From Corylus avellana (taxonomy: Eukaryota; Streptophyta; Magnoliopsida; Fagales; Betulaceae): a stretch of DNA of 64,000 nucleotides. This document shows, one piece after another, positions 37,723 to 50,276 of this stretch (positions within the stretch are counted from its first letter, which is position 1; every line of letters starts with the position of its first letter). The notes under the pieces are model-generated. The model saw only the letters and a list, made by a program, of their open reading frames with translations, was not told the DNA's origin and ran no database searches. The translations under genes were made by a program, and so were the position numbers. The stretch is from contig NC_081545.1 in the NCBI RefSeq assembly GCF_901000735.1, positions 32,233,634 through 32,297,633 of the forward strand. Direction: 5' to 3'.

Positions 37723-38574
37723 TTTTTATTTATAATAAATAGGGATCCTTAAAATCACGCAATTCAAACAATAAATTATAGGAGATATTTTTGTGGGAGG
37801 AGATAAACAGTTGAGACTCTTGATAGGTCTTCAAGTAAAACATTAGGGAAAAGTCCAACTACACAACCTACTTGATCTAATTTAAAGGGGAGTCCAATTA
37901 AAAAGGTTGCCAATTTTAATCCGAAATGTCAATGAACCAAAAAAGAAAAAAGAAAAAAAGACATAATTATTATGGAAATTGATCAACCACGTGTGATACA
38001 TAAATGCAATGATCCATAATAATTATTGCATACATGATAGGGACTCAATAAATGCATACTATAACACAAATCATATCTACCTCAAAGAAAATAAATAAAT
38101 AATACAAATCATATCATGAATATATAATAATATTATAATAAGAGTTGTATGTTTACCATTTTTCAATAATAAAATCATTACATACAAATTATATCATGAT
38201 TATTGCATTTTTTTTCAATAATATATGTGATAGATTTTACACTTCAAACGACATGACTTAGGCTTATCAACCGAATATGACAATACGTGAACCTAACACA
38301 TTGATATAATATGTTGGGGGACATTATTAATTCAAAAGTTAAGCATGTAGGCTTTAGACGTGACAATTTTATATTAATCGCTCATTCTTCTGATTATTTA
38401 TAAACTTAGAATTAACTAGTCTATATTCCAGTTAAACTTATGTTTGCCTTAGGTGTCATTGTGTCATTATACATGCTAATTCTTGCTTTTCTCGCCTGGA
38501 TTAGATTGGATAAAGTTTTATTTATTTATTTTTTAAATTGGGTTGAAAAAAATTTATGAAAGCCTAACCTATTA

Positions 38575-38716
38575 GAATAATGCTAGAAACCATGTTTTAT
38601 TTTACCATTATCTGACTCATAATTTTGTTTTACTTTTTGAACAAGGACTAATTGGCACTGTAAGGTTAGCAATGAGAGATAATGATAAGATAAAAGTGTA
38701 ATTTATAGTATTACTC
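38575..38716. mobile_element. MITE of the GAGTAATGCTATAA family
   Basis: The left end GAATAATGCTAGAAA and the right end, read as GAGTAATACTATAAATT, form an inverted repeat about 40 nt deep. The 9-bp flanks AACCTATTA and AGTCTACTG agree only partly, suggesting an older insertion. Confidence 0.5.
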
Positions 38717-39549
38717 AGTCTACTGAATTGACATAATAAAATCAATAGAACATGTGATTCATAATCACATATTTTAGACGCATATGTCAATTTAATGTAA
38801 TGAATTATAAATTTTTCTTAAGAAAACTTTATGAGCCGGGGCAAGTTGAAATTGAACTTGCGCCGTTGTTAGGCAAACCTTGGGGTGGTGAGGAGGTCAT
38901 TTAATTTTTGACATTGAATGCCTCCTTAGTTATGAGGAAGTGGCAATTTCCAGCTGTAAATTACATAGTTAGGTACAAGTCGTATTAAAACAAATCCATT
39001 GATATATGCATTGTAGGCTTAGGCCTTGGGTAGGTGTGCCTATGAGAAATTTAAAAGTGCGTTTAGCATTTAAAAAGTTCGTTTAAATAAAAAAGTGTTC
39101 GTTTGATAAAAAAAAAATTTAAAAGCATTTTTAAAGATCTAAAAAACATAAAAATAACTAAAATACACTTTTGGTAAAACTTTTGCCAAAAAACGTTTTT
39201 TTGACTTAAAAACTTTATTTCTCAAACACAATCACAAATAAATTTTTAGCAATTTAGATAGTAGACTGTAAAAAAGTTTACATAAGACATGTTTATCTAA
39301 ATAAATTTTAAATGATCATCTACTCAAACAGATAGATTTTATATAAACTCTCTCGCGTATACTGCAATTTAGATAACAAATTGACTAGATCTCAATCGAT
39401 TTGGTACTGATATTGCACATTCTTCTTTACACAAAAACAAACCATCCAGTTATGTCTAAAGTAATAAATTATGGGTCCCTAAATTATGACAACCCCTCAT
39501 ATTTTGGGGTGTGAGTTGTGAGTGACAGAACCATTATCAATGGTAGGTG

Positions 39550-40564
39550 TTACCAAACTTTTCTAGGGCCCATAAGCCCAAGAACCTCCTCCCACAGCCC
39601 AACACCTACAGCACTACCCAACCCAATTACACTTGGACTACAAGCTGCCACTGTCCAATATCCACCTCTTATTTCATCCCTCAGCTGCTCCTTCTCCCAC
39701 CCACAATACCCATCAAAGAACCTAAACTCTCCAACCCCAACCACATTCCTCTTCACCATTTCAGCTGCACACCCCACACTCTCCTTACTCCCATAATACA
39801 AACCCTTCATTACTTCCTCAAAAACCCCACTTTTCTCCACCCCATCACCACCACCACCACATTTGGTGTTCACCAAAAACAGGCTTTCCTCCAGAGGGCC
39901 TCCAAAGAACAGTGGCCTGTCAGAGAAAGTGCCTGCAACATCCATCACCGTTGATCTCGTTTCCTTGATCGACATAAGCGACGGTCGATTCAGAATGATC
40001 CCGGATGGACCCAGTGGCCCCATTGACAAGACCAGTACAACCGTTCGTTCAAAAATGTGGACACCATCGAGCTTTTCGGTGGCAATCAGCAAGCAGCCCT
40101 TTTCTGGCTCGTGGATGGTGTGGGCCCATTTGTCTCCAACTGTGATGGGCGGAGGAGGATGATCCACCGCGCTATCTGGATCAACGTACGAGGGAGGCTC
40201 TACAGACCTTGATGCTCTATCCGCCGCTACCAGTTTTGCTCTAAACGACCGCCAGTCAGCATTGATAAAAGAATTGTTGTCATCTGGGGATGACCAGGAT
40301 GACGATTCCGTACGACAACCTACGGAGAAGAATCAAACAATACGCGATCATTATTATATTTGGAGAATCTTATTACATGGGATCCAAATCTCAAAAAATT
40401 GAACTTTTAAACTTACATGATACTGAAAATGGAGGGGCAAATTTCCTGCTCTTATGTTGCCTAGCAGCATATCTCGTGGGGTGATCCCAAAATCTAGCTT
40501 TGATTGAGGGAACAAGCTCTAGGGTCTTGGTGAAGGAATTTGAGTTGAGAAAACAAGCTTCCAT
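39550..40564 (-). CDS. DUF179/AlgH-like (UPF0301) protein, plastid-targeted
   Basis: This gene encodes a 305-aa protein with a DUF179 (bacterial AlgH/YqgE-type) domain, whose biochemical role is not established. Exons (minus): 40417-40564 and 39550-40319, GT-AG, 918 nt in frame. The first 50 residues lack acidic stretches and end in a Ser/Arg/Lys-rich segment (FAPPFSVSC), as in chloroplast transit peptides. The DUF179 domain covers about 105-300: an early GCLLIATEKLDG stretch, the GPSGIILNRP motif and FFGGPLEESLF are its hallmarks. ATG 40564 is preferred over an in-frame ATG at 40585 because it sits nearer the expected leader. A TATA box lies 72 nt upstream. Arabidopsis At3g29240 is the likely counterpart, and the adjacent PPR gene resembles At3g29230. 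Confidence 0.9.
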
Positions 40565-41384
40565 GTCCTTTCTTCTTTGTGTCAATTGGGGGAGAAACTA
40601 GAAAGATGGTAGGGGATAAGAGAAATTGGTACCAATATATATACGTGGAAGGGGGGTTAATGTGCACCACAAGATGTTCTTCGATCTCATCCCGTCCCAT
40701 TTGATCCAAGTTGGATAGTGCTTTTTCTGATTCCAAAGTATGGGCCAGTGGATAAAACGACACATGGCTGAATAGGAGAAGATGCACATCATGACTCATG
40801 AGCTTTATTCTCAATCAAACACTTTCTGGATGATGTGTCTACCTCATAGCCAATCACTGTTTCTTGCTCAATTACTTTCCGACTGACGCACCAACTTTTT
40901 GAATAGTATAATTTTCAATAAAATAAGCAGAAATTTCATGTCATTACCCATAGCAGTCCACCAACCTTGGCCACTACGGGTGAGTTTGGATCAAGGCAAA
41001 AAAAACAAAAATGAAGATAAGGGTCTACTTTCGGTCTACAAGTGTTAAAAAGCTAATTAAATAATTCAATTCATCATGGTTTAATTTAGGCACAACAGGT
41101 GAAAGAATCTTGCATGATCAGTAGCAATTTGAATGTCTAACTGATTAAAAATGGATGGCATTTACATATATGAACAATCAATCATACCATACCATTGTTT
41201 TCTTAGCAAGTACAATCAATCCTAGGCAAAACACAACCAGCAAATGGAAGGCTTTTAGGACCTTCAAGAGGAAATGTTACCAAACTGAGGCTTTACAAAG
41301 TGGCGCTGCCCCTTAACGTGAGAGTATGCTAGCAATATAAGCACCAATTTAACAGTGTACCAAAACCATAATCTGCACTGACTC
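40565..41384. other. Spacer between the DUF179 promoter and the second PPR gene 3' end
   Basis: This holds the DUF179 promoter side and, toward 41384, the PPR 3' untranslated region. Nothing else was recognised. Confidence 0.5.
40636..40648 (-). promoter_or_regulatory. TATA box with adjoining ACGT element, DUF179 gene
   Basis: On the minus strand CCACGT runs directly into TATATATA, 72 nt upstream of ATG 40564. The ACGT core resembles half of a G-box; its use is inferred only from position. Confidence 0.5.
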
Positions 41385-43196
41385 CTATTGGTATGCTTTT
41401 GGGACGTATCCAACCTGCTTAAGGTCATCAACCAATCTGTCAACCATCTGATAAATTTTGTCCGATTTAGGGTGTGTTCTATCAGATACAGTAAATTCAT
41501 GCACCTCATCATCGACTTCTATGGAACTAGCCCCTGACGGTTTTTGGATTCCTGTACTCCTCATTCGCAGCCTCACATTGGAAACACTATCCCAATCTCC
41601 GGCTGCAGCATATATATTTGACAACATAGACAAATTTCCAGGATCTGATGGCTCTAATTTAACCAGGTGATCCACAACCTGCCCAGCAAGATCCACATCA
41701 TTATGCATGCGGCATGCCCCCAAAAGGGTTCCCCAAATAATGGCATTTGGTTCCATTGGCATGCTATGCACAAGCCTAAAAGCTTCCTTCAGACGCCCCC
41801 CACGACCCAAAAGGTCAATCATGCAACCATAATGCTCAACTTGGGGAACTATCCCATAGTTACTCTCCATCGTGTAGAAGTATTGAATACCCTCCTCCAC
41901 AAGGCCTGCGTGGGTGCAAGCACATAACACACCAACTAGGGTAACTTTATCTGGCTTAAACCCTTCTTGTTTCATTCTAGAGAAAAGCTTAAGTGCTTTC
42001 TCACCATGTCCATGTGTCGCTAACCCTTGGAGCATGGCATTCCAGGATACCACATCTCTCTTTGCTATCCCATCAAAGACAATATATGCCTTGTCTAAGC
42101 TACCACATTTTGCATACATATCAATCAATGCATTTAACACTTGAGTACTACACTTAAATCTAGTCCTCTTAATAGAGGCATGAACTTTCTGACCCAATCC
42201 AAGTAAACCAGACTCTGCACAAGCAGCCAAAACACTAATAACAGCCCCATCATCAGGCTTCAACCCAGACTCCTCCATGTTATCATACAAGCTAATCGCC
42301 TCATTTGCAAGCCCCTTTTGAGCATACCCAGATATAATTATAGTCCAAGTAACCAAGTTCTTAACGGGCATCTTATCAAACAACATTCTTGCCATATCCA
42401 TATCCCCAACTTTACAATAGCCCGAAACCATGGTAGACCAAGACACAACATTCCTCCCAGGCATCTTCTCAAACAATTCAAACGCCTTGTTCATTTCTCC
42501 AGCCTTCACATAGCCATCCAATATTGTATTCCAACTAACCGTGTCCCTCTCAGGCATTTCATCAAACAACCGGCGAGCCTCCCCCAATTCCCCGGCTTTC
42601 GCCAAACCACCAATCATAGAATTCCAAGACACAACATCTCTCTCCCCCATTACCTGAAACAACTTCCTCGCTGCATTAACACCCACCGATCCACACTTAG
42701 AATAGCTATCAAGGAGCGAATTCGGCACAAAAATATCTGAACAAAACCCAAACTTCTCAATATGGCTATGAATCATTTGGACCATAGGCAACCAAGATTG
42801 CCCAGGACACGCTTTAAGAAGAAATGGGTATGTGAAATTATCGGGAAAAATCCCACTACTCTGCATTTCAAAGAAGGCGGCGAAGGCCTGTAAGGACTGA
42901 GAGTTCTGACAATGCGCTCTGATCAAAGTATTGTACAGATGCACATTGGGTTCTTGTATCTGATTGAAAGCATTGACTGCCAACACCATTTGGCGGCACA
43001 AAGAGAAAGCCGCTATGAGCTTGGGTGCTACAAAGAGGTCCTGGTGGAGATCGGCTTTGAGAATTTGGGCGTGGACTTGCTTTATCTGCTTCAGGTTGGT
43101 GCACTTGTGGAGGTCTGAGAGCTTCTCTTCCAAGAGCCTTCGTCTCGAAACCCATGTTGGGCTTCGGATTGGCGTGGAAACTTGCATTGGGTTCAT
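41385..43196 (-). CDS. PLS-class pentatricopeptide repeat protein, E/E+ type (At3g29230-like)
   Basis: This is an intronless 603-aa pentatricopeptide repeat protein predicted to bind organelle RNA. After a short N-terminus (SPTWVSRRRLLEEKL) there are about 13-14 repeats of P, L and S type. In the middle (about 190-300) several successive 31-aa S-type repeats carry the DVVSWN/DTVSWN/NVVSWS phrases. The C-terminus has complete E and E+ motifs (GASSIEVDDEVHEF, then HPKSDKIYQM) but no DYW domain. The protein resembles Arabidopsis At3g29230 (600 aa) over its whole length. ATG 43196 opens the frame; stop at 41385. Its neighbours, a DUF179 gene downstream and chorismate mutase upstream, match the Arabidopsis neighbourhood. 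The exact RNA target is not known. Confidence 0.94.
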   Translation of the reverse strand: MNPMQVSTPIRSPTWVSRRRLLEEKLSDLHKCTNLKQIKQVHAQILKADLHQDLFVAPKLIAAFSLCRQMVLAVNAFNQIQEPNVHLYNTLIRAHCQNSQSLQAFAAFFEMQSSGIFPDNFTYPFLLKACPGQSWLPMVQMIHSHIEKFGFCSDIFVPNSLLDSYSKCGSVGVNAARKLFQVMGERDVVSWNSMIGGLAKAGELGEARRLFDEMPERDTVSWNTILDGYVKAGEMNKAFELFEKMPGRNVVSWSTMVSGYCKVGDMDMARMLFDKMPVKNLVTWTIIISGYAQKGLANEAISLYDNMEESGLKPDDGAVISVLAACAESGLLGLGQKVHASIKRTRFKCSTQVLNALIDMYAKCGSLDKAYIVFDGIAKRDVVSWNAMLQGLATHGHGEKALKLFSRMKQEGFKPDKVTLVGVLCACTHAGLVEEGIQYFYTMESNYGIVPQVEHYGCMIDLLGRGGRLKEAFRLVHSMPMEPNAIIWGTLLGACRMHNDVDLAGQVVDHLVKLEPSDPGNLSMLSNIYAAAGDWDSVSNVRLRMRSTGIQKPSGASSIEVDDEVHEFTVSDRTHPKSDKIYQMVDRLVDDLKQVGYVPKAYQ

Positions 43197-43480
43197 ACAC
43201 TACAAGAAAATGGTAACTGAGATTTGGGGGGCAGGAATAGAATATAGCAAAAGAATTATATGGCTGTTTCTAGTAGTTGGCGGCGCTTCACATTTTGAAT
43301 TGAAGTGCAGATCATCTCTTAAGGGTATACATGTAATCCCACTTCATTACCTTAATAACATGTTTATGAGTTAAATAAATCCGCGTGCACTACATACCTT
43401 GATAACATGTTTATGTCTTGTTTTCTCAAAAAAAAAAAAAAAACATGTTTATGTCTTGTGTTTGTGTCTCTTGTGGGCAT

Positions 43481-43640
43481 GAGTAATACTAAAATTTACA
43501 TTTTATTTATTTTTTATTTTACTGTATTAACGTGACAATGTTAATTTATTATTATTATTTTTTTAACAATAATTTATTAATATTATTATATCAACAAAAT
43601 AAGATAATAATAAATAAAAGTGTAATTTCTATCGTTATTC
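43481..43640. mobile_element. MITE-like inverted repeat, GAGTAATACTA family
   Basis: The left end GAGTAATACTAAAATTTAC and the right end, read as GAATAACGATAGAAATTAC, mirror each other, with a TTATTTATT-rich interior. No target duplication was seen. Confidence 0.45.
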
Positions 43641-46060
43641 GTATGTACATAGGATGTAAATTGAAAAGTGCCACTTAAGTAATAACAAAATTTTCAAAGT
43701 TTCATAATCAAAATCTTAACTAGACTAAATAAAACATTGACTTCAACCATTTCTTGACTCTTCCCCGATCCCTAAAAGCAATTTTCATGTTTTGTCTACT
43801 TATGATATTGTCATTATTCTTCCTGGAATTTTAAGTACCAAGACATTTCAATTACATGATGTTCATGCAAGCATTGTGATACTTATAATCAAATGGAGGA
43901 TACTACTTAATTATAATCACTCAAACATATTGACTTTCTCTTCCCCCCTTTTTTTTAAACAATTTTTTAAATTTGAGCTTCTCCTTCTTAACCCATAATA
44001 CCTGACTTCATTCTCGCATGCACTTCCCTTGCAGTTAAGTTGCCACCGCCTTTGTTGTTGCCATTGCCGTCGTATTTTTTCTATGAGTAAAATGTTTTTA
44101 GTTAAAATCATTGTCCCGCTGAAATCATTTTCTAATAAAAAAACATTTTAAGTCAAAACAAATAGAACCTAAACTTTCCTACATTATCTCTTCCATATGT
44201 TTTCAATCAAGATAATGTAATAGTAATCATTACAATTAAATTCTTAAGAGGATTAATTAATTATTCAACTAAACTCAAAAAAAAAAAAAAAAAAAAAAAA
44301 AACATTTACTCCCCTTCCCTTCAAAAAAATCAAAATCATATCCCATGTTCTTCATTCATTATCAAAAGAGTAATCATACATACTATTCACACTTATTTAT
44401 CATATATATGTCACAACAGTTGACGTGATATATTTGAAGTGATTTTTCATGTTAGGCCTTTAAAAAATAAAAGTGTAAGCTACTTAAAACACGTTATATT
44501 AGCCGGTGTAATATGTGTAAGATAAATGAATATGAAAAATAACATTACTTTTGTCAAAAAGCTTTATAAGTTTTTAATTTTAACAAATAGATTCATGTGG
44601 ATAACAAATTTATCAAATATATTATTTGATCCATATTATTGAACTTTTCTAACATAAACTAATGAAATACTTCTATATCCGTGGAGATCGAGACCTCTAC
44701 GGCCATGGAGAGCTTATTGTTGTTGAGTTCATGTTATTTTCAGTAAAAATTTCCTTTGGGGTATAGTTAGTATTTTATAAGCATATTGTTAGAAAGTTTA
44801 ATGGAATATAGAAAAATGATTTATCCCATAAATTATTCATTTATTAGGATTTATTTATTTAAATTGAAAGCTCATGGATTTTTATTTTATTTTATTTTAA
44901 TAATGAATAGAAACACATGGTGCAATTTTGATATTTTTCTTTCAAAATATTGGGAAGAATCTATTTTATGATTAAAACTTTGTTTTGTTATATTTGACTA
45001 TATGTTATTTAAAATTTTTAAACAAGGTGCTAACATATTGACTATGTGATTACACATATACTATTAAACCTCTAAAATTTTATCTTATCTATGACATGGT
45101 TCGTCTTGATCCTATCCTGGACTTAAATGAACTAACAAATAATTGCTTTATGAAGGAGTTTAAAGTAAAGACTAAAGAGAGAAGTGTATGTACAAAAAAA
45201 ATCAATAAAGCCATTTAAATTTAGGATTAAATACCTTTTTGTGACAGCCAAAGAGTAGGAGCCAAAATTATTTTCAAACTAACGTGACAAAAATTTTAAA
45301 CACCCCAAACCAGTTATTTATAATAATAATAATTTTTTATTTTAAAATTCTTGTCACGTAAGTTTGAAAAGAATTCTAGCTCCTATTCTTTAGCTCTCTG
45401 GCACTTCTCTTTTGTTTAATGTGGTTTAATAACTAGTTTTTTTTTTTTTTTTGCGCTAAATGGTATTTTTAAAACAAAAACAATACCTCATTCTAATTTT
45501 GTTCCATACATTGATGAAAATTGACATTAATACTTTTCAAAAACAGACATATGTCTCTATTCCTCATTAAAAATTAAAACAATAGTTAGAAAACTCGAGA
45601 AAATTGAAGAAGGACCACAGCATTTTGTTTACTTCATATCGCTTACCTAACAAATTAAGGGTGCGTTTGGGAGTGCGTTTTTAAAAAAATAATCTGTTAT
45701 TTTAAACCAAATCGCAATTTTATGGTGTTTGGGATTGCGATTTTAAAAACGTAAATTTTAAAATCGCAAAAAAATATGCGATTTCCATAAGCTGATTAGA
45801 GGGTGCTTATTTGAAAAAGTGCGAATTTAAAATAAAATCACGATTTTTATTAAAAAGATATTTGGCGCAATAGTTACCTTTTTTAGAACGGAAATGAAAA
45901 AAAATACCAACAATACCCACCTAAAATATATTAAAATATATTAAAACCCTTCTTTTCTCTCTTTTTTTTCTTCATCCTCTCTATCTTGTTCATCCTTATT
46001 AGTAATTTGATTATGAAACCGTAATTATATGTTAATGTTATCCAAACACTCAATTGATAA

Positions 46061-46270
46061 NNNNNNNNNNNNNNNNNNNNNNNNNNNNNNNNNNNNNNNN
46101 NNNNNNNNNNNNNNNNNNNNNNNNNNNNNNNNNNNNNNNNNNNNNNNNNNNNNNNNNNNNNNNNNNNNNNNNNNNNNNNNNNNNNNNNNNNNNNNNNNNN
46201 NNNNNNNNNNNNNNNNNNNNNNNNNNNNNNNNNNNNNNNNNNNNNNNNNNNNNNNNNNNNNNNNNNNNNN
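46061..46270. other. Assembly gap (210 N)
   Basis: A 210-N run. Unlike the two 100-N gaps its length may be an estimate. It falls in the spacer upstream of chorismate mutase. Confidence 0.99.
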
Positions 46271-46570
46271 AAACTATAAAAGGTTGTTGGGGGCGGGCAG
46301 TGGGGCCATGAGGTTGTTGGGTGGGGCCAAATCACGGAAAGCAGACACAACCTACCTTCCCCTACACTGTACGAGAATGGGTTAGCTCCAAAACCCTGAC
46401 CTACCCAACTTCAACACCTACTCCTGCTCACCTCACCAACCCCAGAGTCCAAAGCAGCCAAAAAAGGCCCAGACTTCCTGTTTATTTTCTTTGCCTTTTA
46501 TATTGGGTTTCGACGCTTTTTTTTTCTCTTACAGTTGTTCCTTGCTCTCTAAGCTCTCTCTGTCGTGTCA

Positions 46571-49500
46571 ATGGAGGCGAAGCTGTTAGGAGCTGCCGCT
46601 CCTGCCCTTACAGTTCGTCATGCTTCCAGATTTTCAAGACCCATTTGCCCTCTGGCCCTCCGGACCAGGCAGAGTTTCTATTTTAGGTCTCAAGGTTCAA
46701 GCTTGGCGAAGAGAGGCATTCAATCTATACAAGCCACTGCAACTTCCGTTGGGTAATCAAATTTGTAACCCTTTTGTTTAAATTTGTTGCGGAATCCAGT
46801 TTGTGGGTCTCTGGAATTCAATCTTTGTGGGAGGAAAAGTGTATTTCTTTCTATTTTTGCTTCAAATTTCGTTCTTTTTAACCTAAGGAAATAGGCATCT
46901 GTTTTTTCATTTATATGTTTGTTTTTGATATTGAGATTTTATTGTAGTCCAGTTTCTGATGATTGTTGTATTGCTTGCCCTATAATTTGACTGACATGTT
47001 TTTGCGTGTTCTCAGTTTAACTGTATAAGGTTTCTACTTGCATGCCTAGGATAACATATAGAAATTAGGGTGTCTGATCGGATCTGTATCCAGATGAGCA
47101 AAGAATCCTGAATAATTGAGAAGGTATCAAATTAATATAGACTTTAAATTTAAACTTACATCACATGCTTGTTTTATGGTTTGATTTATGTTATTGCTTT
47201 AGTTGCTTGTACCTATGTTTATAAGTAAATAGATGCAGACGTGATTCAATTTTTTGTCTGCTGCTGGTGCTCCTTGTATTTTGCAGTCCTTGTACTCTCC
47301 TTTAGTTCATTCATCAGAATAAAAGTGACACGATCCTTTCACGTAGAATTAAATAACTCACCACGAATTTGTTAATATTACAAAATGCCAATTCCGGATG
47401 TATGAAAAAGTGGCTTCTTTTATTTTCTCCTGATTGATTTAAAGTTTTTTTTTTTTTTCCTGAACTATTGGCTAAATTTTTTTATCAATGCATCCCTGAT
47501 GCTTTTGTGAGGCATTTCCATAAATCAGATAGCAATTTGTTTCTTGCTTCAATTTATTTGTGATGCTTCACTTTGTTGCTATGCTGCCATGTTTTCCTGC
47601 TATAGTTGCACAGACATGCAAAATTCTTGCATAAACTCAAGTCTATCATGCATATTATATGATGCATTGGTGTCCATTCCGATGGGAGGATTTGAGCATC
47701 TCGCCTCTCATTTTTGTTGGCTCAAATTCTAAATTATGCTCTTTTTTAATGTAGGTCATTGACAATAAAGAAAAGGGTGGATGAAAGTGAGAACCTGACA
47801 CTAGAGGGTATAAGACGTTCCTTAATTCGACAGGAGGATAGCATTATATTTAGCCTTTTGGAAAGAGCTCAATATTGTTATAATGCGGAGACGTACGACC
47901 CTAATGCTTTCTCCATGGATGGGTTCCATGGCTCTTTAGTTGAATACATGGTCAAAGAAACTGAAAAGCTTCATGCTCAGGTATGTTGGGCCCCTGGAAA
48001 AAGAATGGTTGAAATGAAGGAAGGGTCCCTAAAGGCATTTGATTAACTTCTCATTGCACATTAGGTGGGCAGATTCAAGAGCCCTGATGAGCATCCCTTT
48101 TTCCCAGATGAGCTACCAGAACCAGTGTTGCCACCTTTGCAATACCCACAGGTAAATATAAGATGAGTGGATGCCCAAGTTTATTATTTTATTTTTTACT
48201 TTATGCTTGAAAATGAACCTCTGGCTCCAGGGGTACAATAGTCAAGTTTATCATTTTTTTTCTCTCAATTCAATTGAGGAGAAGCTATAGATTTCGTGAA
48301 TGGCATAGTCTGAAACTCAGAATATTTAGTCCTTTCTCACCTTTTGGAAGTTTGCAACATGGAGAATTTAGGAATACTTGCTTATCAAAAAAGAATTTAG
48401 GAATACTTGTCCATAATATTTCGAGATCAGCTTAGTATGAAAGAACTAAATATGTATAACTTAGGAAAAGGGGTCAATCATATTCAGTTGCTGCATGAGC
48501 CGTTACAAACCTTCTATAAAATTTCACGCTAGGTTGGTTCAAAATATATTTAATTTGTAATATTGATGTAAAGATGAGTAAATTGTTCTGTTTTACTTGG
48601 TAGACTTAATGAAAGGTTGCCAAAAGGATTTTACCTTGCTAACATACCTCTCCAGTTAGATTTTATCAACATAATTGCTCTTTATTTTTCATTTTTCACC
48701 TTATTTTCGTCCATTTTGAACCTGTTCCTGACTTGTAAACAGGTACTACATCCTTTTGCTGACTCAATTAATATAAATAAGAAAGTGTGGGACATGTATT
48801 TTAGAGATCTTATCCCGAGATTAGTCGAGGAAGGAGATGATGGAAACTGTGGATCAACTGCTCTTTGTGACGCAATGTGCTTGCAGGTATTTATTTTGGT
48901 TAATTTATCTGTGTAACTTATAAATGGATTTGGGCGACTATAATTCCTATGAATTCTACTGTGGTGAGCACGAATTAGGTATGACTTGTTCTGTTTTTAT
49001 GGTTCCTTGAAGTAATAATTTTATGCATCTTGAGTCTTTTGCGATATTTGCCTTTTGTATTTTAATGTCCCTTCTCTCTCTCTAGTCTCTAGTGTGCACT
49101 TGTATACCTTATAGGTATTAGTTTCATTCATGGAAGAAATGTTGACCGCTGTTGTACCACTGTTAAATCAAGCAACGCAAGTCAAATCTTAGATAGAAGA
49201 AGAAATTGGAGGTTTTACTTATTTTAAGCAACATTGAGCTTTTCTGAGTAGGAAGCCTGTTGGGCCCTTTAAAGTGGTCAAATGTGAAATAGCCTGTTGG
49301 GCCCTTTCCTGAGATTAGGCCAATTTTAGTTCCGAGCACAGAACTAGATCCTGTTGCTCATCTGCCATCCAGTGGAATCTTTCTTCCCAAAGCATGCCCC
49401 CTATTTTAATTCCTTAGATTTTTGAAGATGTATGCTTTAACATGTTATCTACCTACCTTGTGTCATGTAAAGTAATGTACATTATATATAAGTTTGTAAA

Positions 49501-50276
49501 AGAAAAATGTCAAATATGCCTGCTGTCTAGATATATTTATTATGGGAAATTTACAATGATGGTGAGTGAGGTCAACTAACTTATTCTTCACACATAATTT
49601 TTATATGTGTTGCCTAATTACATAGATTATTCAATCTTGACATATGTAATTGATCTCTGCAAAACGTTTTATGCAAATTCAGTGATAGTACATTAATTGT
49701 AGGTAAACCCCAATGCATATATGTTAATGCAGTTTTCAAATACACCAATTTGTGGCGTCATTGGATCTTTGCGAACAATACTCCTCTCTCTGATAGATGC
49801 ATGCTTATTGTGATTGCAGACTCTTTCGAAGAGAATACATTATGGTAAATTTGTAGCAGAGGCCAAATTTCGAGTCGCTCCAGATGCCTATGAAGCTGCC
49901 ATTAAAGGACAGGTCCACAACCTTTCTTAGATGCATTCTTGCTGTACTTCTTCTGTGCAATGCTTTTCTTGGGTATTATTTACTTTTAACTTTTTTTTTT
50001 TTTGTTCTTCCCCTGTGGTGGTGGTGTTGGATTTTGCAGGACAGGCAAAGACTGATGGATATGCTGACATATCCAAAAGTTGAAGAGGCAATTAAAAGGA
50101 GAGTAGAAATGAAGGCCAAAACTTACGGTCAAGAGGTGACAGTGGATTTAGCAGAAGATGAAGCTGAACCTGTTTACAAAATAGTACCAAGCTTGGTTGC
50201 CGATCTATATGGGGACTGGATCATGCCATTAACGAAGGAAGTTCAAGTTGAGTACCTACTCAGAAGGTTGGACTGA
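46571..50276 (+). CDS. CM1: Chorismate mutase, plastid isoform (CM1-type)
   Basis: This gene encodes a 322-aa chorismate mutase, which converts chorismate to prephenate, the committed step to phenylalanine and tyrosine in the plastid. Exons: 46571-46752, 47755-47980, 48065-48151, 48743-48886, 49820-49912, 50040-50276; 969 nt in frame. Residues 1-60 are an Ala/Ser/Arg-rich transit peptide. The AroQ-type all-helical domain follows, starting with LEGIRRSLIRQEDSIIFSLL (the Arg and Glu of the first helix are catalytic or allosteric in yeast and plant enzymes). It includes GNCGSTALCDAMCLQ and ends with the strongly conserved DWIMPLTKEVQVEYLLRRL. The transit peptide suggests the regulated plastid form (Trp-activated, Phe/Tyr-inhibited in Arabidopsis CM1, At3g29200) over the cytosolic CM2. 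The exon 5 donor (CAG/GTCCAC) is weak but gives the correct protein. Confidence 0.94.

Larger units (their letters stand above)
33618..39549. other. Leader intron of DUF863 and long AT-rich spacer with MITEs and a SINE
   Basis: About 33618-34348 is best read as the leader intron of the DUF863 gene, and about 34349-34700 as its first, non-coding exon and promoter side. The rest has no host gene. It holds a hAT-type MITE (35540-36114), a TTAGGA hexamer repeat (36386-36426), a MITE with nested SINE (37436-37722) and a further MITE (38575-38716). The stretch at about 39020-39250 contains repeated GTGCGTTTAG/GTTCGTTTAA phrases, probably a decayed element. Confidence 0.55.
43197..46570. other. Spacer between the second PPR gene and chorismate mutase
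   Basis: AT-rich DNA without genes, interrupted by the gap at 46061-46270. It holds a MITE-like inverted repeat (43481-43640), a second inverted repeat at about 44370-44555, an A26 run near 44277-44302 and a stretch from about 45660 that starts GGGTGCGTTTGG, a common MITE terminus, and may run into the gap. From 46271 the base composition rises in GC and includes a GGCCCA site II-like motif near 46467, as expected for the chorismate mutase promoter. Confidence 0.5.

Noticed and set aside
39547..39954. Plus-strand frames over the DUF179 gene
   Set aside because: They are Pro/Thr-rich low-complexity translations of the antisense of a clear AlgH-like domain.
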